From Siniperca chuatsi (Eukaryota; Chordata; Actinopteri; Centrarchiformes; Sinipercidae): 64,000 nucleotides of DNA. This document shows, piece after piece, positions 11,201-20,832 of the stretch (positions are counted from its first letter, which is position 1; every line of letters begins with the position of its first letter). The translations under genes were made by a program, and so were the position numbers. The notes beneath the pieces were generated by a model, which saw nothing but the letters and a program-made list of their open reading frames with translations, searched no databases and had not been told where the DNA came from. Where the stretch lies: contig NC_058063.1 in NCBI RefSeq assembly GCF_020085105.1, forward strand, positions 19,336,262 through 19,400,261, read 5' to 3'.

Positions 11201-13785
11201 CACTCGAGGAGATTATGTTTACATTCCCATCTGTTTGTTAGCTTAATTTATCAAAATCCTGTATACACCACTCAAAGCAAAACAAATGTGTCAAGCAAAA
11301 ATCTGTTTCCAGCAGTAAAGGCTCTCGCACACTAAAAGATGGAAAGAATTGTTTATTTCATGGCAGCAGATTCAGCTATGCTGCCGGCTCTGTGAGGCTG
11401 TACTTTGACACAGATGTGCTTTGAGCTAAATGCTAACATCTGCATGCTAACATGCTCACAGTAGCCAAGTTTCCATCCAAATGTAGTGCAAAATGTAACC
11501 AAATTTGTATCTGCGAATTTCAAATTTGCACATAAAAACAGGTGGATGGAAATGCACTTATTGACAATGCTCGCATGCTGGTGCTAAGCAGGCATATTGT
11601 TTACCATGTTCACTATCTTAGCTTAGCATGCTAACATTGCTAAATAGCGAATAGTGAGAATGTCAATAATTTTGCAGGTTTTTAGTAAAGTATTTAGCAA
11701 ATTAAAATTTTGACCTGATGATGGCCCTAGATGAAATGTTAAGGGTTCACCAAATTATTAGAATTCATCCTAAGGGAGACATGAATTTGTGTACAAAATG
11801 TCATGGTAATCCTACACTTCACTCTTAACTTAGTCAGCACTGATGATGCAGTTCCTCTCGTGTTTATTGCAACCAAGCTACAGTAGGAACGTAAAACAAA
11901 TTACTTGTATGCCAGAGTGAAGGTCTACAGTACCACGAATGTTGGTTGAATTGTGTGTCATACTGGTGAAAAAGAGTTCCGAAAGAAGCTTTTCATAATA
12001 TTGAAATGTTATAAAATATGACTTTATTGTGATTCACCAGCAGCAAGACTGTTTTCCAGCACAAAGCTCTACATCTTTCAATTTATAACTAACAAAACTA
12101 AAATTTCAACTCGTGTATTTTCATCACAGGGTCACCTGCAGAGTTCAGCAGCCTCACCACATAAATCAGACGAGGGTCACAGATATTTACATACCAGGTA
12201 CAGTGGAGCCTTAACAATGCTGTATAAACTGCTCACATTCATGCTTTAACCCTCCCTGCCATTCTGTCAGCCACATACAGTTTTGCTATAAACAATGGGG
12301 CGATAATCTATGCACTATATAATGTATGTGGAATAAAATGTAAATATACTCTAAATGAAAAGAAATTATGTTGATGTATTTTAGTTATTATTGCATGCTC
12401 TAACACTGTTGAAAGATTTTGATCTTATTTCAGTAATTTGTTGCTTAATAACGTACTGAGATTATTCTGGCTAAGATCAATCCGTCATATGTGAATCTGA
12501 CAAATTACATTCACGTAATCAGATTTTTCTTTATCCGTGGATTTATGGAGGAGACTCCAAAGACGTTAAGTGTGACTGTTGTTAGTGTGAAATTCTTAGT
12601 TTGGTAGAAGTGGTGGCTCTGCATGCAGTGCCGGGCAGAAAGCAGCTCCTGATAATCTGACAACAACTTATTCAGGTGGTCTCTCTGTGGAGTATGTAAT
12701 ATATTTCTGAAATATTGTATAATGTACTTATTTTCACTTAATCTTTATTATCATTTCAGCAAACTGCATGACATCCTGCACTCTAACCACCAGCATTGCT
12801 GTTGTAGTAACTGCAATAATATGTGCATTAATTGGCTTCTTATTCAAGAAGTGTGGGAACTTTGGTAAGTCAGTAACACTTGGAAACTTGTGTTTCCAGC
12901 CGCTACATCCCAACATTCACCACCATTTTCTTCAGCCAAATACCTCCAAGACACAGATATGTGTGGAATATTTTTGATTATTGCATCTTTTGAAATATTG
13001 ATATTTATGTTTTGCCTAGGATTTTTTTATAAATGTTCTATTTCTTTTCTGTTTGAGAATTTATAGCAACAAAACTGAAATGTTAGGAATGAAGCAAGTA
13101 CTAACAGAACATATGTTTTTATGTGTTCACACAGTTGGGGGGAAAAAAATTACAATTACAAAGTACAACACACAGAAATGCAGAAGTTTACACACCAAGA
13201 AACCAGGCTGACGACAATGAAAATTCCACCACTGAGCATCTAAAAAAAATAAAGGAACTTCATGACAAAGAAGAGATCATCCGCCAACTAACTGAAGAGC
13301 TGAATGACCTCAGATCTAAGCAGAGTCCTGTTGCGTGCAGTCATGGCCAGCCTACATTTGACAATAGTCCTTCCAAATCCTCACCAGACGTCTCAAATCC
13401 CATTAACCTAGCCCCACAGTTTCCCCAAGACAACAATCCAAAACCAGCGGCCTCAGCCAACAGCAACTGTCCTAAATCTGGCAACTTACCCCAGAACAAA
13501 GATTCAAAACCTGGAGTCTCAATACAAATTCCAGCATCTAGCCCCCTGATCCAAAAAGGCAGTCACAACCACAGCAGTCCTGCTCTTTCGACAGATAACA
13601 GCACTGTGTTGCCCACCTCATCTTCAGCCTTCACTTCAAAGGAAAGGGCTGTTCGTTCACACAGCTTGTCAGAGCCTCGTCGAAATAGTGCCGGGCTCCA
13701 ACGTAGATCCACCATCTCAGCCCTGTCTAATAACCCCTTTGGTATTCTGGCAAATTTGCCTGAAGATTCGGAGCCGTTGCTTTGA
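7782..13785 (+). CDS. Butyrophilin-like IgSF membrane protein, six exons
   Basis: The exons are 7782-7830 (signal peptide MNVRLFLGAALWSCCAG), 9585-9929 (V-set), 10907-11120 (second Ig domain), 12130-12197 (its last strand, VTCRVQQPHHINQTRV), 12760-12864 (membrane helix TTSIAVVVTAIICALIGFLF) and 13135-13785 (cytoplasmic tail). All junctions are GT-AG, and phases 1,1,2,1 agree through exon 5. The V domain has LPCHVN, VEWSKE and the SDTGIYICK signature. The second domain has the butyrophilin-typical CEANCWFPQPEITFLDEQG. The tail of about 216 residues has a heptad-like charged stretch (13235-13322), then a Ser/Pro/Asn-rich region ending in a Leu pair; there is no B30.2 domain. The product is about 476 aa. 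B7/butyrophilin relatives modulate T cells, so that role is inferred. Exon 5 ends in phase 1 but the open frame in exon 6 begins in phase 0. One base too many in the G6A7 run at 13136-13149, or a missed micro-exon, would explain this. Confidence 0.8.
8219..8262. repeat. (TG)n microsatellite in intron 1 of the butyrophilin-like gene
   Basis: An alternating TG tract, preceded at 8179-8198 by a short 'gggttagggttaggg' stretch. Both are intronic. Confidence 0.85.
8650..8890 (+). repeat. Intronic dispersed teleost repeat
   Basis: The stretch contains an internally repeated module, 'atgaaaagtcagg(c/g)gat', followed by 'gaatgtctgtacaaaatttca'. A diverged copy lies at 11715-11820 (see the 'atgaatttgtgtacaaaatgtcatgg' region). 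The pattern is of a dispersed non-coding repeat; the class is not known to me. Confidence 0.5.
10098..10700. mobile_element. MITE-like element in intron 2 of the butyrophilin-like gene
   Basis: The ends form an imperfect inverted repeat. The left end reads 'aaagaaatagttcgagattttggga' and the right end 'tcccaaaatgttaaactattccttt'. The body, with 'tagcgtagcttagcataaagactg', resembles an abundant fish non-autonomous DNA element. A short remnant of the same family is at 15016-15150. No coding potential. Confidence 0.6.
11380..11830. repeat. Intronic dispersed repeat ('gctaacatgct' type)
   Basis: Repeated 'atgctaacat' words and a segment matching 8760-8870 mark a common fish dispersed repeat in intron 3. 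It is non-coding. Confidence 0.5.
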
Positions 13786-14264
13786 TGACAGCAGAGCAGA
13801 AATGTCACCAGGTAAAACTAAAATCTGAGGTGAACAGCGCACAGCCGTCAGTTGGGTGGGAGTTTGTGTGGTTTTCATACAAATAATTGGCATTACAAAT
13901 GTTTACAAAATGCTTGGTACCCATGAGCCTCATTGCACTGAGGTCAGCATGTGGTCCACCTGGCTGTGCCATCGCAAGTTACCCTGGATAGTGACCCCCA
14001 GCACTGAACCGAAAGATGTTTCCTGTGAAAGACCTTCCAGACTGTACAGAAGTGTGTAGAAATTCAACACAGTATCTACACAATTAAATGGATTCAGGTT
14101 TCTGGTCTATAAAAATGATTCATTAATAGCCCTGTACATATTTCACATGTTAAAAGAGTATCAAGGCCTAAGATTGTATTTGAGTCAACTCAACTCAAAT
14201 TATGTCAGTGGTCAAGAAAATAACATTTTATATGTTTTTAAAGCTTTCCTTCTGTCTTTTACAA

Positions 14265-14270
14265 AATAAA
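14265..14270 (+). promoter_or_regulatory. Candidate polyadenylation signal of the butyrophilin-like gene
   Basis: AATAAA lies about 480 bases after the stop codon, followed by a T/GT-rich stretch. The 3' UTR just after the stop (13800-13930) is also preserved in the antisense pseudogenes at 29.8 and 36.3 kb. Confidence 0.5.
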
Positions 14271-14275
14271 GAGCT

Positions 14276-15015
14276 TTTATGTGTTTAATTACAGTGCTCT
14301 GTACTCCATACTATACTATTCTAAAACTCTAAAAACAGGTGAAGACCACCCCCTGGTGGATAAATCATGGTATTGCATTTTTTTGATTTGCACTGGTTTT
14401 TGGTTTTTGTCGATCCACCAGCATTCAATGATTTAGAAATAAATTATACAATAAAACTACAAATACATATGATCTGCCATTTGCTTTCATTTTAAGCTGT
14501 TTTATATGTGTACAATTTCATATATATAATTATTTCCTCCTCTTACGCCACTTTATATTCTAAATGTTTCTTTTGTCATTCATTTATTACGTTTTTCTAG
14601 TCTGTCTTTTGTAAAGTACTCACTTTTAGTTACCATTTCTATTAAATGTTTTATACAAATAAGGTTGTCTTGCCTTTTTTGAAACGCAAATAACTTTATG
14701 ATAACAGACCAGCAAACAGTTACACAAATATATTCATTGACAGTCACACCTCGTACGCTCCCCAAACCCTGGCAGCAACACATGAAATAAAACAATAAAA
14801 CAGACAAGGAATAAGTCATACAGTAAAAATACAATCATGACTTCTGTTTAATATTAATGTGGACTAAGTTTAAATAATGCAGTGGTTCAAACCAAACAGA
14901 GCTAAACATGACAAACAGGTGAAGGTGGAGGAGTGTAAACATTACATTGATTTGGCAGCGATTTACATTAAGTGCATTCAACCTCAAATTGTAAGGTACA
15001 GTCGCACTTCCAGTT
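14276..15015. other. Intergenic sequence, no gene seen
   Basis: AT-rich DNA with no supported exon, RNA gene or clear repeat family member. Confidence 0.45.
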
Positions 15016-15160
15016 TTGAAAGGAGCAGTTCGACATTTTGGGAAATGTTTATTTGCTTTCTCAGAGTGCGATGGGAAGACTGATAGCCCACTCATGTGCA
15101 GTTACAGGCTGTGGGATCTGTTCTCACCAAGAAAGCGAATATGCGCATTTCCCTTTTCTT
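15016..15160. mobile_element. Remnant of the intron-2 MITE family, at the edge of the 2.2-kb duplication
   Basis: 'aggagcagttcgacattttgggaaatg' matches the left end of the element at 10098, and 'accaagaaagcgaatatgcgcatttccc' resembles its other end. Most of the body is lost. The duplication boundary (15089) falls inside it, and its right half is repeated at 17299-17370. Confidence 0.5.
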
Positions 15161-15526
15161 TGAAATGCGTCCTTCAGAAGGTTAGAAAGGTTGTATTTAT
15201 TTTTATTTGTTTTTGTTGAAAGGCAGAGAAGCGCTACACCTGGATAAATTCAACGACCCCCTTTGAGTGGACAAAATAACAGAAACCTGGGAATATAGAA
15301 ACTGCAGCCTCCAGAGTGCTCATACAGCTGAATCAACACCTCTGGGACCCTTAACAGGTTTCAACAGAGCATAAGCTCCACTGAAGGTAGGATTTATTGC
15401 AGGACTGTTGTATTTGATCGCATTCGTTTTAGCTAGTACCTAATAAACTGGCAACTGAATGTATGTCTCAGTGAGGGACAGGTGTGCAGGGTCAGGAGAG
15501 TGGCAAGGCCTGAGGATGACTAACAT

Positions 15527-15995
15527 GCAGTGGTGGAAGAAGTATTCAACTCATTTACTTAAAAGTAAAATTGATGATACCACACTATAGAAATACTCAA
15601 TCACAAAAGCTCTGCATTCAGAATTTCACTTCAGTGAAAGTACAAAAGCACAGTCAGCAGGATTTGTTTGTCAGAATGGGCTCTGTCAGTGCTACCTCAT
15701 TACATTACTGGACCGTTGTTATTGATGCATCAACATGTAAACAGTACTTTAATGTTAGAGGTGGTCGAGGGAGCTAATTTAAAATGTATATACTTTTGGT
15801 TAGTTAAATCTATAACCTAGCATCATATTTTATATACTGATCACATGTTTTGTTTGGAAAATCTGAAAAGTAACTAGTAACTACAACTGTCAAATAAATG
15901 TAGTGGAGTACAAAGTACAATATTTCAAAATGTAAAGGAGTAGAAGTACAAGTACCTCCAAATTGTACTTAAGTACGTTAGTAAATGTACATCAA
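15527..15995 (+). mobile_element. hAT-like MITE in duplication copy 1
   Basis: It begins 'cagtggtggaagaagtattc' and ends with 'aagtacaagtacctccaaattgtacttaagtac', the pattern of a very common teleost non-autonomous hAT element. The opposite terminal repeat is not complete. The matching copy is at 17737-18205. Confidence 0.6.
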
Positions 15996-16065
15996 CGTGC
16001 TTTTCATTTCATAAAGGAGACACGGTTCATGCAACAAAAATGACATACAAAATAAATGTATTCAC

Positions 16066-16117
16066 AGGCCTTCTGACTGCTGCCAGTGTTTACAGTCTTC
16101 TCTCCTGGTCTCTCATC
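16066..16117 (-). pseudogene. Truncated copy of the minus-strand C-terminal exon
   Basis: The first 50 or so bases of the candidate exon at 18450-18560 are preserved here. The copy is then cut by the internal deletion of duplication copy 1, which removes its stop codon and the rest of the tail. Confidence 0.35.
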
Positions 16118-16851
16118 CTGTTACCTGAACAGCAAAGTAGGTCATATGTCGGTGCTGCAGTTCATGTGATCCCAACTCCTCAACATTTCATCATTTGGGA
16201 GGAGTCCAGGATTCAGGGCGTTAAAAGAGATGCAGCTTCACATCACCATCATGGCTCGTCTGAGTCTGTTTTTGAGCCTCATTGGAAAACAAACTTCGAC
16301 AAGCGACACGAAGACGAGATTTGTGAAGTGTTTTACAGGAGAAAAGACTTCGAGTATGAAGACTAACTGGTCGGTTTAGCAAATGTAGGACGTCTGGTAA
16401 ACTCCCCCTCCTCAGATAAAGCGCAGCCGCTTCCCTGACGTTTTCTATGGGCACCACCCAGGACCAGAAGTAAATACATTTCCTCATACCAGTATTTTGT
16501 GTTTTATTTTGATACATTTGACGAGTTCAGTATTTGTAACAAGATACTATCTGGTGTATTTGTGCCCATCTTTGGATGCAGTTTATAGAGCCGCGCACTT
16601 GTGATGAAGTCACTGATGTGGAGACGGAGTAACCCACGGTCCACAGCGCGTGGAGACACTTGGCGCGGAACACGTGTGTCTTCAATAAAGTGTTGAGCGC
16701 ATGCAGTTAAAGTCAAGTCTCTCGATATACGTCTCATATACCAAGTCATATAAAGCTATACAAACAGTATTTTTCGGTCTAACAAGAGAAAACACCCTTT
16801 TCAACAGCGCGTTTATTTCTGTTTACGGGTCTAATGTTAATGAAATTAAAC

Positions 16852-16946
16852 ATGTTGATAAAGACTGAAGCTGGCAGCTCCGAAGCTTCTTCCCCTGTGT
16901 GTCTGTCTGCTGACTCTGTCCGGAGTGGTACTTGGAGAGGAAAACG
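16852..16946 (+). pseudogene. Signal-peptide exon, copy 1, frame broken after the ATG
   Basis: This aligns with the intact exon at 19298-19394 and keeps the same ATG and the same donor (AACG|GTAAGA). The bases after ATGTTG differ: 'ataaaga' in copy 1 and 'ggtcttaga' in copy 2, making copy 1 two bases shorter. The downstream hydrophobic leader is therefore out of frame with this ATG. No other ATG in a suitable frame is visible just upstream. It is a duplicated first exon that has probably lost function, or its start lies elsewhere. Confidence 0.5.
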
Positions 16947-17736
16947 GTAAGAAAAGTTGTGAACCACACTACGTAGCTTACCAATGGTAGCCAGAAACAG
17001 CTGTAGAGCATCTCTGCTGGAAAACGGCCTGGATCTGACGACTCTCCGAGTCGGCTGTTAAGGGAAAGTTAAGGGAAACTTAACTTACAGCGACCGAGCC
17101 TCCATTTTTTTTGCACCTTTTGTTGTGAAAGCATGTTAGACATTTTAGGAGCATCTTTGGTAAAGCCTTAAGGCTGCCCGAAACCCACTTTCAAATTTGT
17201 AAAACCTATATTGTATTTGTGAAAATGCACAAAAGGGCGATTTCGCAGTTTTTGTTTCCAGACCTAGACCACATTGAACCGGGTCCAGATCAAAAACCAC
17301 TCATGTGCAGTTACAGGCTGTGGGATCTGTTCTCACCAAGAAAGCGAATATGCGCATTTCCCTTTTCTTTGAAATGCGTCCTTCAGAAGGTTAGAAAGGT
17401 TGTATTTATTTTTATTTGTTTTTGTTGAAAGGCAGAGAAGCGCTACACCTGGATAAATTCAACGACCCCCTTTGAGTGGACAAAATAACAGAAACCTGGG
17501 AATATAGAAACTGCAGCCTCCAGAGTGCTCATACAGCTGAATCAACACCTCTGGGACCCTTAACAGGTTTCAACAGAGCATAAGCTCCACTGAAGGTAGG
17601 ATTTATTGCAGGACTGTTGTATTTGATCGCATTCGTTTTAGCTAGTACCTAATAAACTGGCAACTGAATGTATGTCTCAGTGAGGGACAGGTGTGCAGGG
17701 TCAGGAGAGTGGCAAGGCCTGAGGATGACTAACATG

Positions 17737-18205
17737 CAGTGGTGGAAGAAGTATTCAACTCATTTACTTAAAAGTAAAAGTAATGATACCACACTATAGA
17801 AATACTCAATCACAAAAGCTCTGCATTCAGAATTTCACTTCAGTAAAAGTACAAAAGCACAGTCAGCAGGATTTGTTTGTCAGAATGGGCTCTGTCAGTG
17901 TTACCTCATTACATTACTGGACCGTTGTTATTGATGCATCGACATGTAAACAGTACTTTAATGTTAGAGGTGGTCGAGGGAGCTAATTTAAAATGTGTAT
18001 ACTTTTGGTTAGTTAAATCTATAACCTAGCATCATATTTTATATACTGATCACATGTTTTGTTTGGAAAATCTGAAAAGTAACTAGTAACTACAACTGTC
18101 AAATAAATGTGGTGGAGTACAAAGTACAATATTTCAAAATGTAAAGGAGTAGAAGTACTGAGTACCTTCAAATTGTACTTACGTACAGTACGTTAGTAAA
18201 TGTAC
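17737..18205 (+). mobile_element. hAT-like MITE in duplication copy 2
   Basis: Same element as at 15527-15995, carried along by the duplication. A few substitutions and short indels distinguish the two. Confidence 0.6.
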
Positions 18206-18449
18206 ATCAACGTGCTTTTTCATTTCATAAAGGAGACACGGTGCAACAAAGAACAAAAAGATGCGTTTACAAATTTAAGCAGCTTCATGTGCACATCCAA
18301 GACAATTAACATGACATACACATAATAAACATTTCTTCTTAAGCATATCTCCTTCACATCACATATCTTGAGGAGAATGTGGGAGTTACAGGTGTACAGT
18401 TACTGGGATCACCTGATCAAAATCTTCAGATGGAATAGAAATGGTTCAT

Positions 18450-18560
18450 TCAACAAGAGGCTGAAGTGTTGTCTTTGGTGCTCGTCAGGTTGTTCAGTTC
18501 CTCAGGACTGGCCTTCTGACTGCTGCCAGTGTTTACAGTCTTCTCTCCTGGTCTCTCATC
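18450..18560 (-). CDS. Candidate terminal exon (cytoplasmic tail) of a minus-strand gene
   Basis: On the minus strand a splice acceptor (...GTAACAG|GATGAG) is followed by 36 codons, including KTVNTGSSQKASPEELNNLT, then a TGA stop. The hydrophilic, Ser/Thr/Glu-rich composition suits the tail of a receptor. No upstream exon of such a gene could be found in the flanking 1 kb, so it may be an orphan left by the duplications. The copy-1 counterpart (16066-16117) is truncated. Low confidence. Confidence 0.3.
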   Translation of the reverse strand, partial: DERPGEKTVNTGSSQKASPEELNNLTSTKDNTSASC

Positions 18561-19297
18561 CTGTTACCTGAACAGCAAAGTAGGTCATATGTCGGTGCTG
18601 CAGTTCATGTGATCCCAACTCCTCAACATTTCATCATTTGGGGAGGAGTCCAGGATTCAGGGCGTTAAAAGAGATGCAGCTTCACATCACCATCATGGCT
18701 CGTCTGAGTCTGTTTTTTGAGCCTCATTGGAAAACAAACTTCGACAAGCGACACGAAGACGAGATTTGTGAAGTGTTTTACAGGAGAAAAGACTTCGAGT
18801 ATGAAGACTAACTGGTCGGTTTAGCAAATGTAGGACGTCTGGTAAACTCCCCCTCCTCAGATAAAGCGCAGCCGCTTCCCCTGACGTTTTCTATGGGCAC
18901 CACCCAGGACCAGAAGTAAATACATTTCCTCATACCAGTATTTTGTGTTTTATTTTGATACATTTGACGAGTTCAGTATTTGTAACAAGATACTATCTGG
19001 TGTATTTGTGCCCATCTTTGGATGCAGTTTATAGAGCCGCGCACTTGTGATGAAGTCACTGATGTGGAGACGGAGTAACCCACGGTCCACAGCGCGTGGA
19101 GACACTTGGCGCGGAACACGTGTGTCTTCAATAAAGTGTTGAGCGCATGCAGTTAAAGTCAAGTCTCTCGATATACGTCTCATATACCAAGTCATATAAA
19201 GCTATACAAACAGTATTTTTCGGTCTAACAAGAGAAAACACCCTTTTCAACAGCGCGTTTATTTCTGTTTACGGGTCTAATGTTAATGAAATTAAAC

Positions 19298-19394
19298 ATG
19301 TTGGGTCTTAGACTGAAGCTGGCAGCTCCGAAGCTTCTTCCCCTGTGTGTCTGTCTGCTGACTCTGTCCGGAGTGGTACTTGGAGAGGAAAACG
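19298..19394 (+). CDS. Signal-peptide first exon of an unidentified (possibly orphan) gene
   Basis: ATG opens 32 codons with a basic start, MLGLRLKLAAPK, then a hydrophobic core LLPLCVCLLTLSGVVLG and the mature start EENG. It ends in phase 1 at a good donor (AACG|GTAAGA). This is the usual form of exon 1 of IgSF and MHC-type secreted or membrane genes. No matching downstream exon is seen before the repeat array begins, so the gene is either split off by rearrangement or continues through exons I did not recognise. Confidence 0.55.
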
Positions 19395-19739
19395 GTAAGA
19401 AAAGTTGTGAACCACACTACGTAGCTTACCAATGGTAGCCAGAAACAGCTGTAGAGCATCTCTGCTGGAAAACGGCCTGGATCTGACGACTCTCCGAGTC
19501 GGCTGTTAAGGGGAAAGTTAAGGGAAACTTAACTTACAGCGACCGAGCCTCCATTTTTTTTGCACCTTTTGTTGTGAAAGCATGTTAGACATTTTAGGAG
19601 CATCTTTGGTAAAGCCTTAAGGCTGCCCGAAACCCACTTTCAAATTTGTAAAACCTATATTGTATTTGTGAAAATGCACAAAAGGGCGATTTCGCAGTTT
19701 TTGTTTCCAGACCTAGACCACATTGAACCGGGTCCAGAT

Positions 19740-20776
19740 CAAAAACCACTATATATACAGACTTTTTGAATCTGGACTAGATTATCCCAGAGAGACTAAA
19801 GATTCTTTAAAAGTCAGTTTCAGATTTGTGAAACCTTTATTCTATTTGTGCAAATGCAAAAACAGGCGATTTCACTGCTTTTTTTCCCATCCAGTAGCCC
19901 AGTCATTTGCCACACTGTGTCTCCCAGAAGAGTGTCAAGAAATGTAACAGCCACCTCAGTAATGTTTCAAACTATAAACCAACTACCAACACTAACCAGC
20001 CTGTTCTCAACAAACACTAATAAAAGTAACATTTGCATTTTGGAACAGGAAACAGAAAACACATTCAGATCAGCAGGGTTATCTAAGACACTGAGGTGAT
20101 TATCAGAATGATCAAAAACACTATATACAAAAACGAACGGTAAATACTATTTACAATATGTGCAAACTGTGAAAAGTGAAGGGTAATGTTACTGGAGAGT
20201 TGACATGAAGTTAACAGACCTGCAGTTCAGAAAACACTTTAAGTCACACTTCATTGAGCAAGTAGAGAATTACACACACATCACACGCTGCCACATATAT
20301 TATATACAGTGGTGGAATGTAACAGAGTACATTTACTCAAGTACTGCACTTAAGCACAAATTCAAGGTACTTGTACTTTACTTAAGTATTTCCATTTTAT
20401 GCACTCCACTACATTTGTCTGACAGCCTTAGTTACAAGTTACTTTTCAGATTACAATTTTTCAGTCCAGTGAAAACCATTTAAAACCATTTTAGATGATT
20501 TTGAATTTGAGTGTTTCTGATCAACTAAAGGACAAAGTGTTCCTTTATGGGTTAAGGAAATGTTCCTCCTTCTTAAGCTAAACAAACAATGGCAATCCCC
20601 CTTGCATTAGATGGAAAATGCAAGTGGTCTAGATGTGAAAATGAAATTGCCCTTTTTTTTCATTTTCAGAAATAGTAAAAAGGTTTCACAAATCTGAAAC
20701 TGTGTTTTATAGAATCTTTAGCCTCTCTGGGATAATCTAGTCCAGATTTGACAAGTCTAGATATGGTGGTTTTTAG
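19740..20776. repeat. Inverted repeat pair (about 115-bp arms) around 0.8 kb
   Basis: The left arm (19740-19860, 'ctggactagattatcccaga...') is the reverse complement, with scattered differences, of the right arm (about 20660-20776, 'tctgggataatctagtccag...'). The right arm recurs in each 6.5-kb unit. The left arm occurs only here, at the end of duplication copy 2. Confidence 0.65.
20318..20470 (+). mobile_element. hAT-like MITE end, unit copy 1
   Basis: 'cagtggtggaatgtaac' followed by 'actcaagtactgcactt' and 'ggtacttgtactttactta' marks a fragment of a common teleost hAT-type MITE. Copies sit at 31426 and 37962 in the other units. Confidence 0.55.
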
Positions 20777-20832
20777 GGATGCCCAGATCGACCCATATTT
20801 AGTAAAAATATGCCAACGGGAGATCAGGATTA

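Larger units (their letters stand above)
15089..17298. repeat. Tandem duplication, copy 1 (2.2 kb)
   Basis: This segment is nearly identical to 17299-19748. Both start 'actcatgtgcagttacaggc' and both end in '...gatcaaaaaccact'. Copy 1 lacks about 240 bp that copy 2 has (18245-18510; breakpoint near 16030-16066). It contains a hAT-like MITE, a truncated minus-strand tail exon and a frame-broken signal-peptide exon. Confidence 0.9.
17299..19748. repeat. Tandem duplication, copy 2 (2.45 kb)
   Basis: Second copy of the unit at 15089-17298, with small indels and about 240 bp extra that copy 1 has lost. The junction between the copies is at a 'ccact' microhomology: the end of each unit reads 'aaaaaccact' and the start 'ccactcatgtg'. 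Confidence 0.9.

Noticed and set aside
16504-16749. 81-codon antisense frame repeated exactly at 18950-19195
   Set aside because: It is identical only because the DNA was recently duplicated; no domain, no splice context, and it overlaps the likely promoter of the leader exon.
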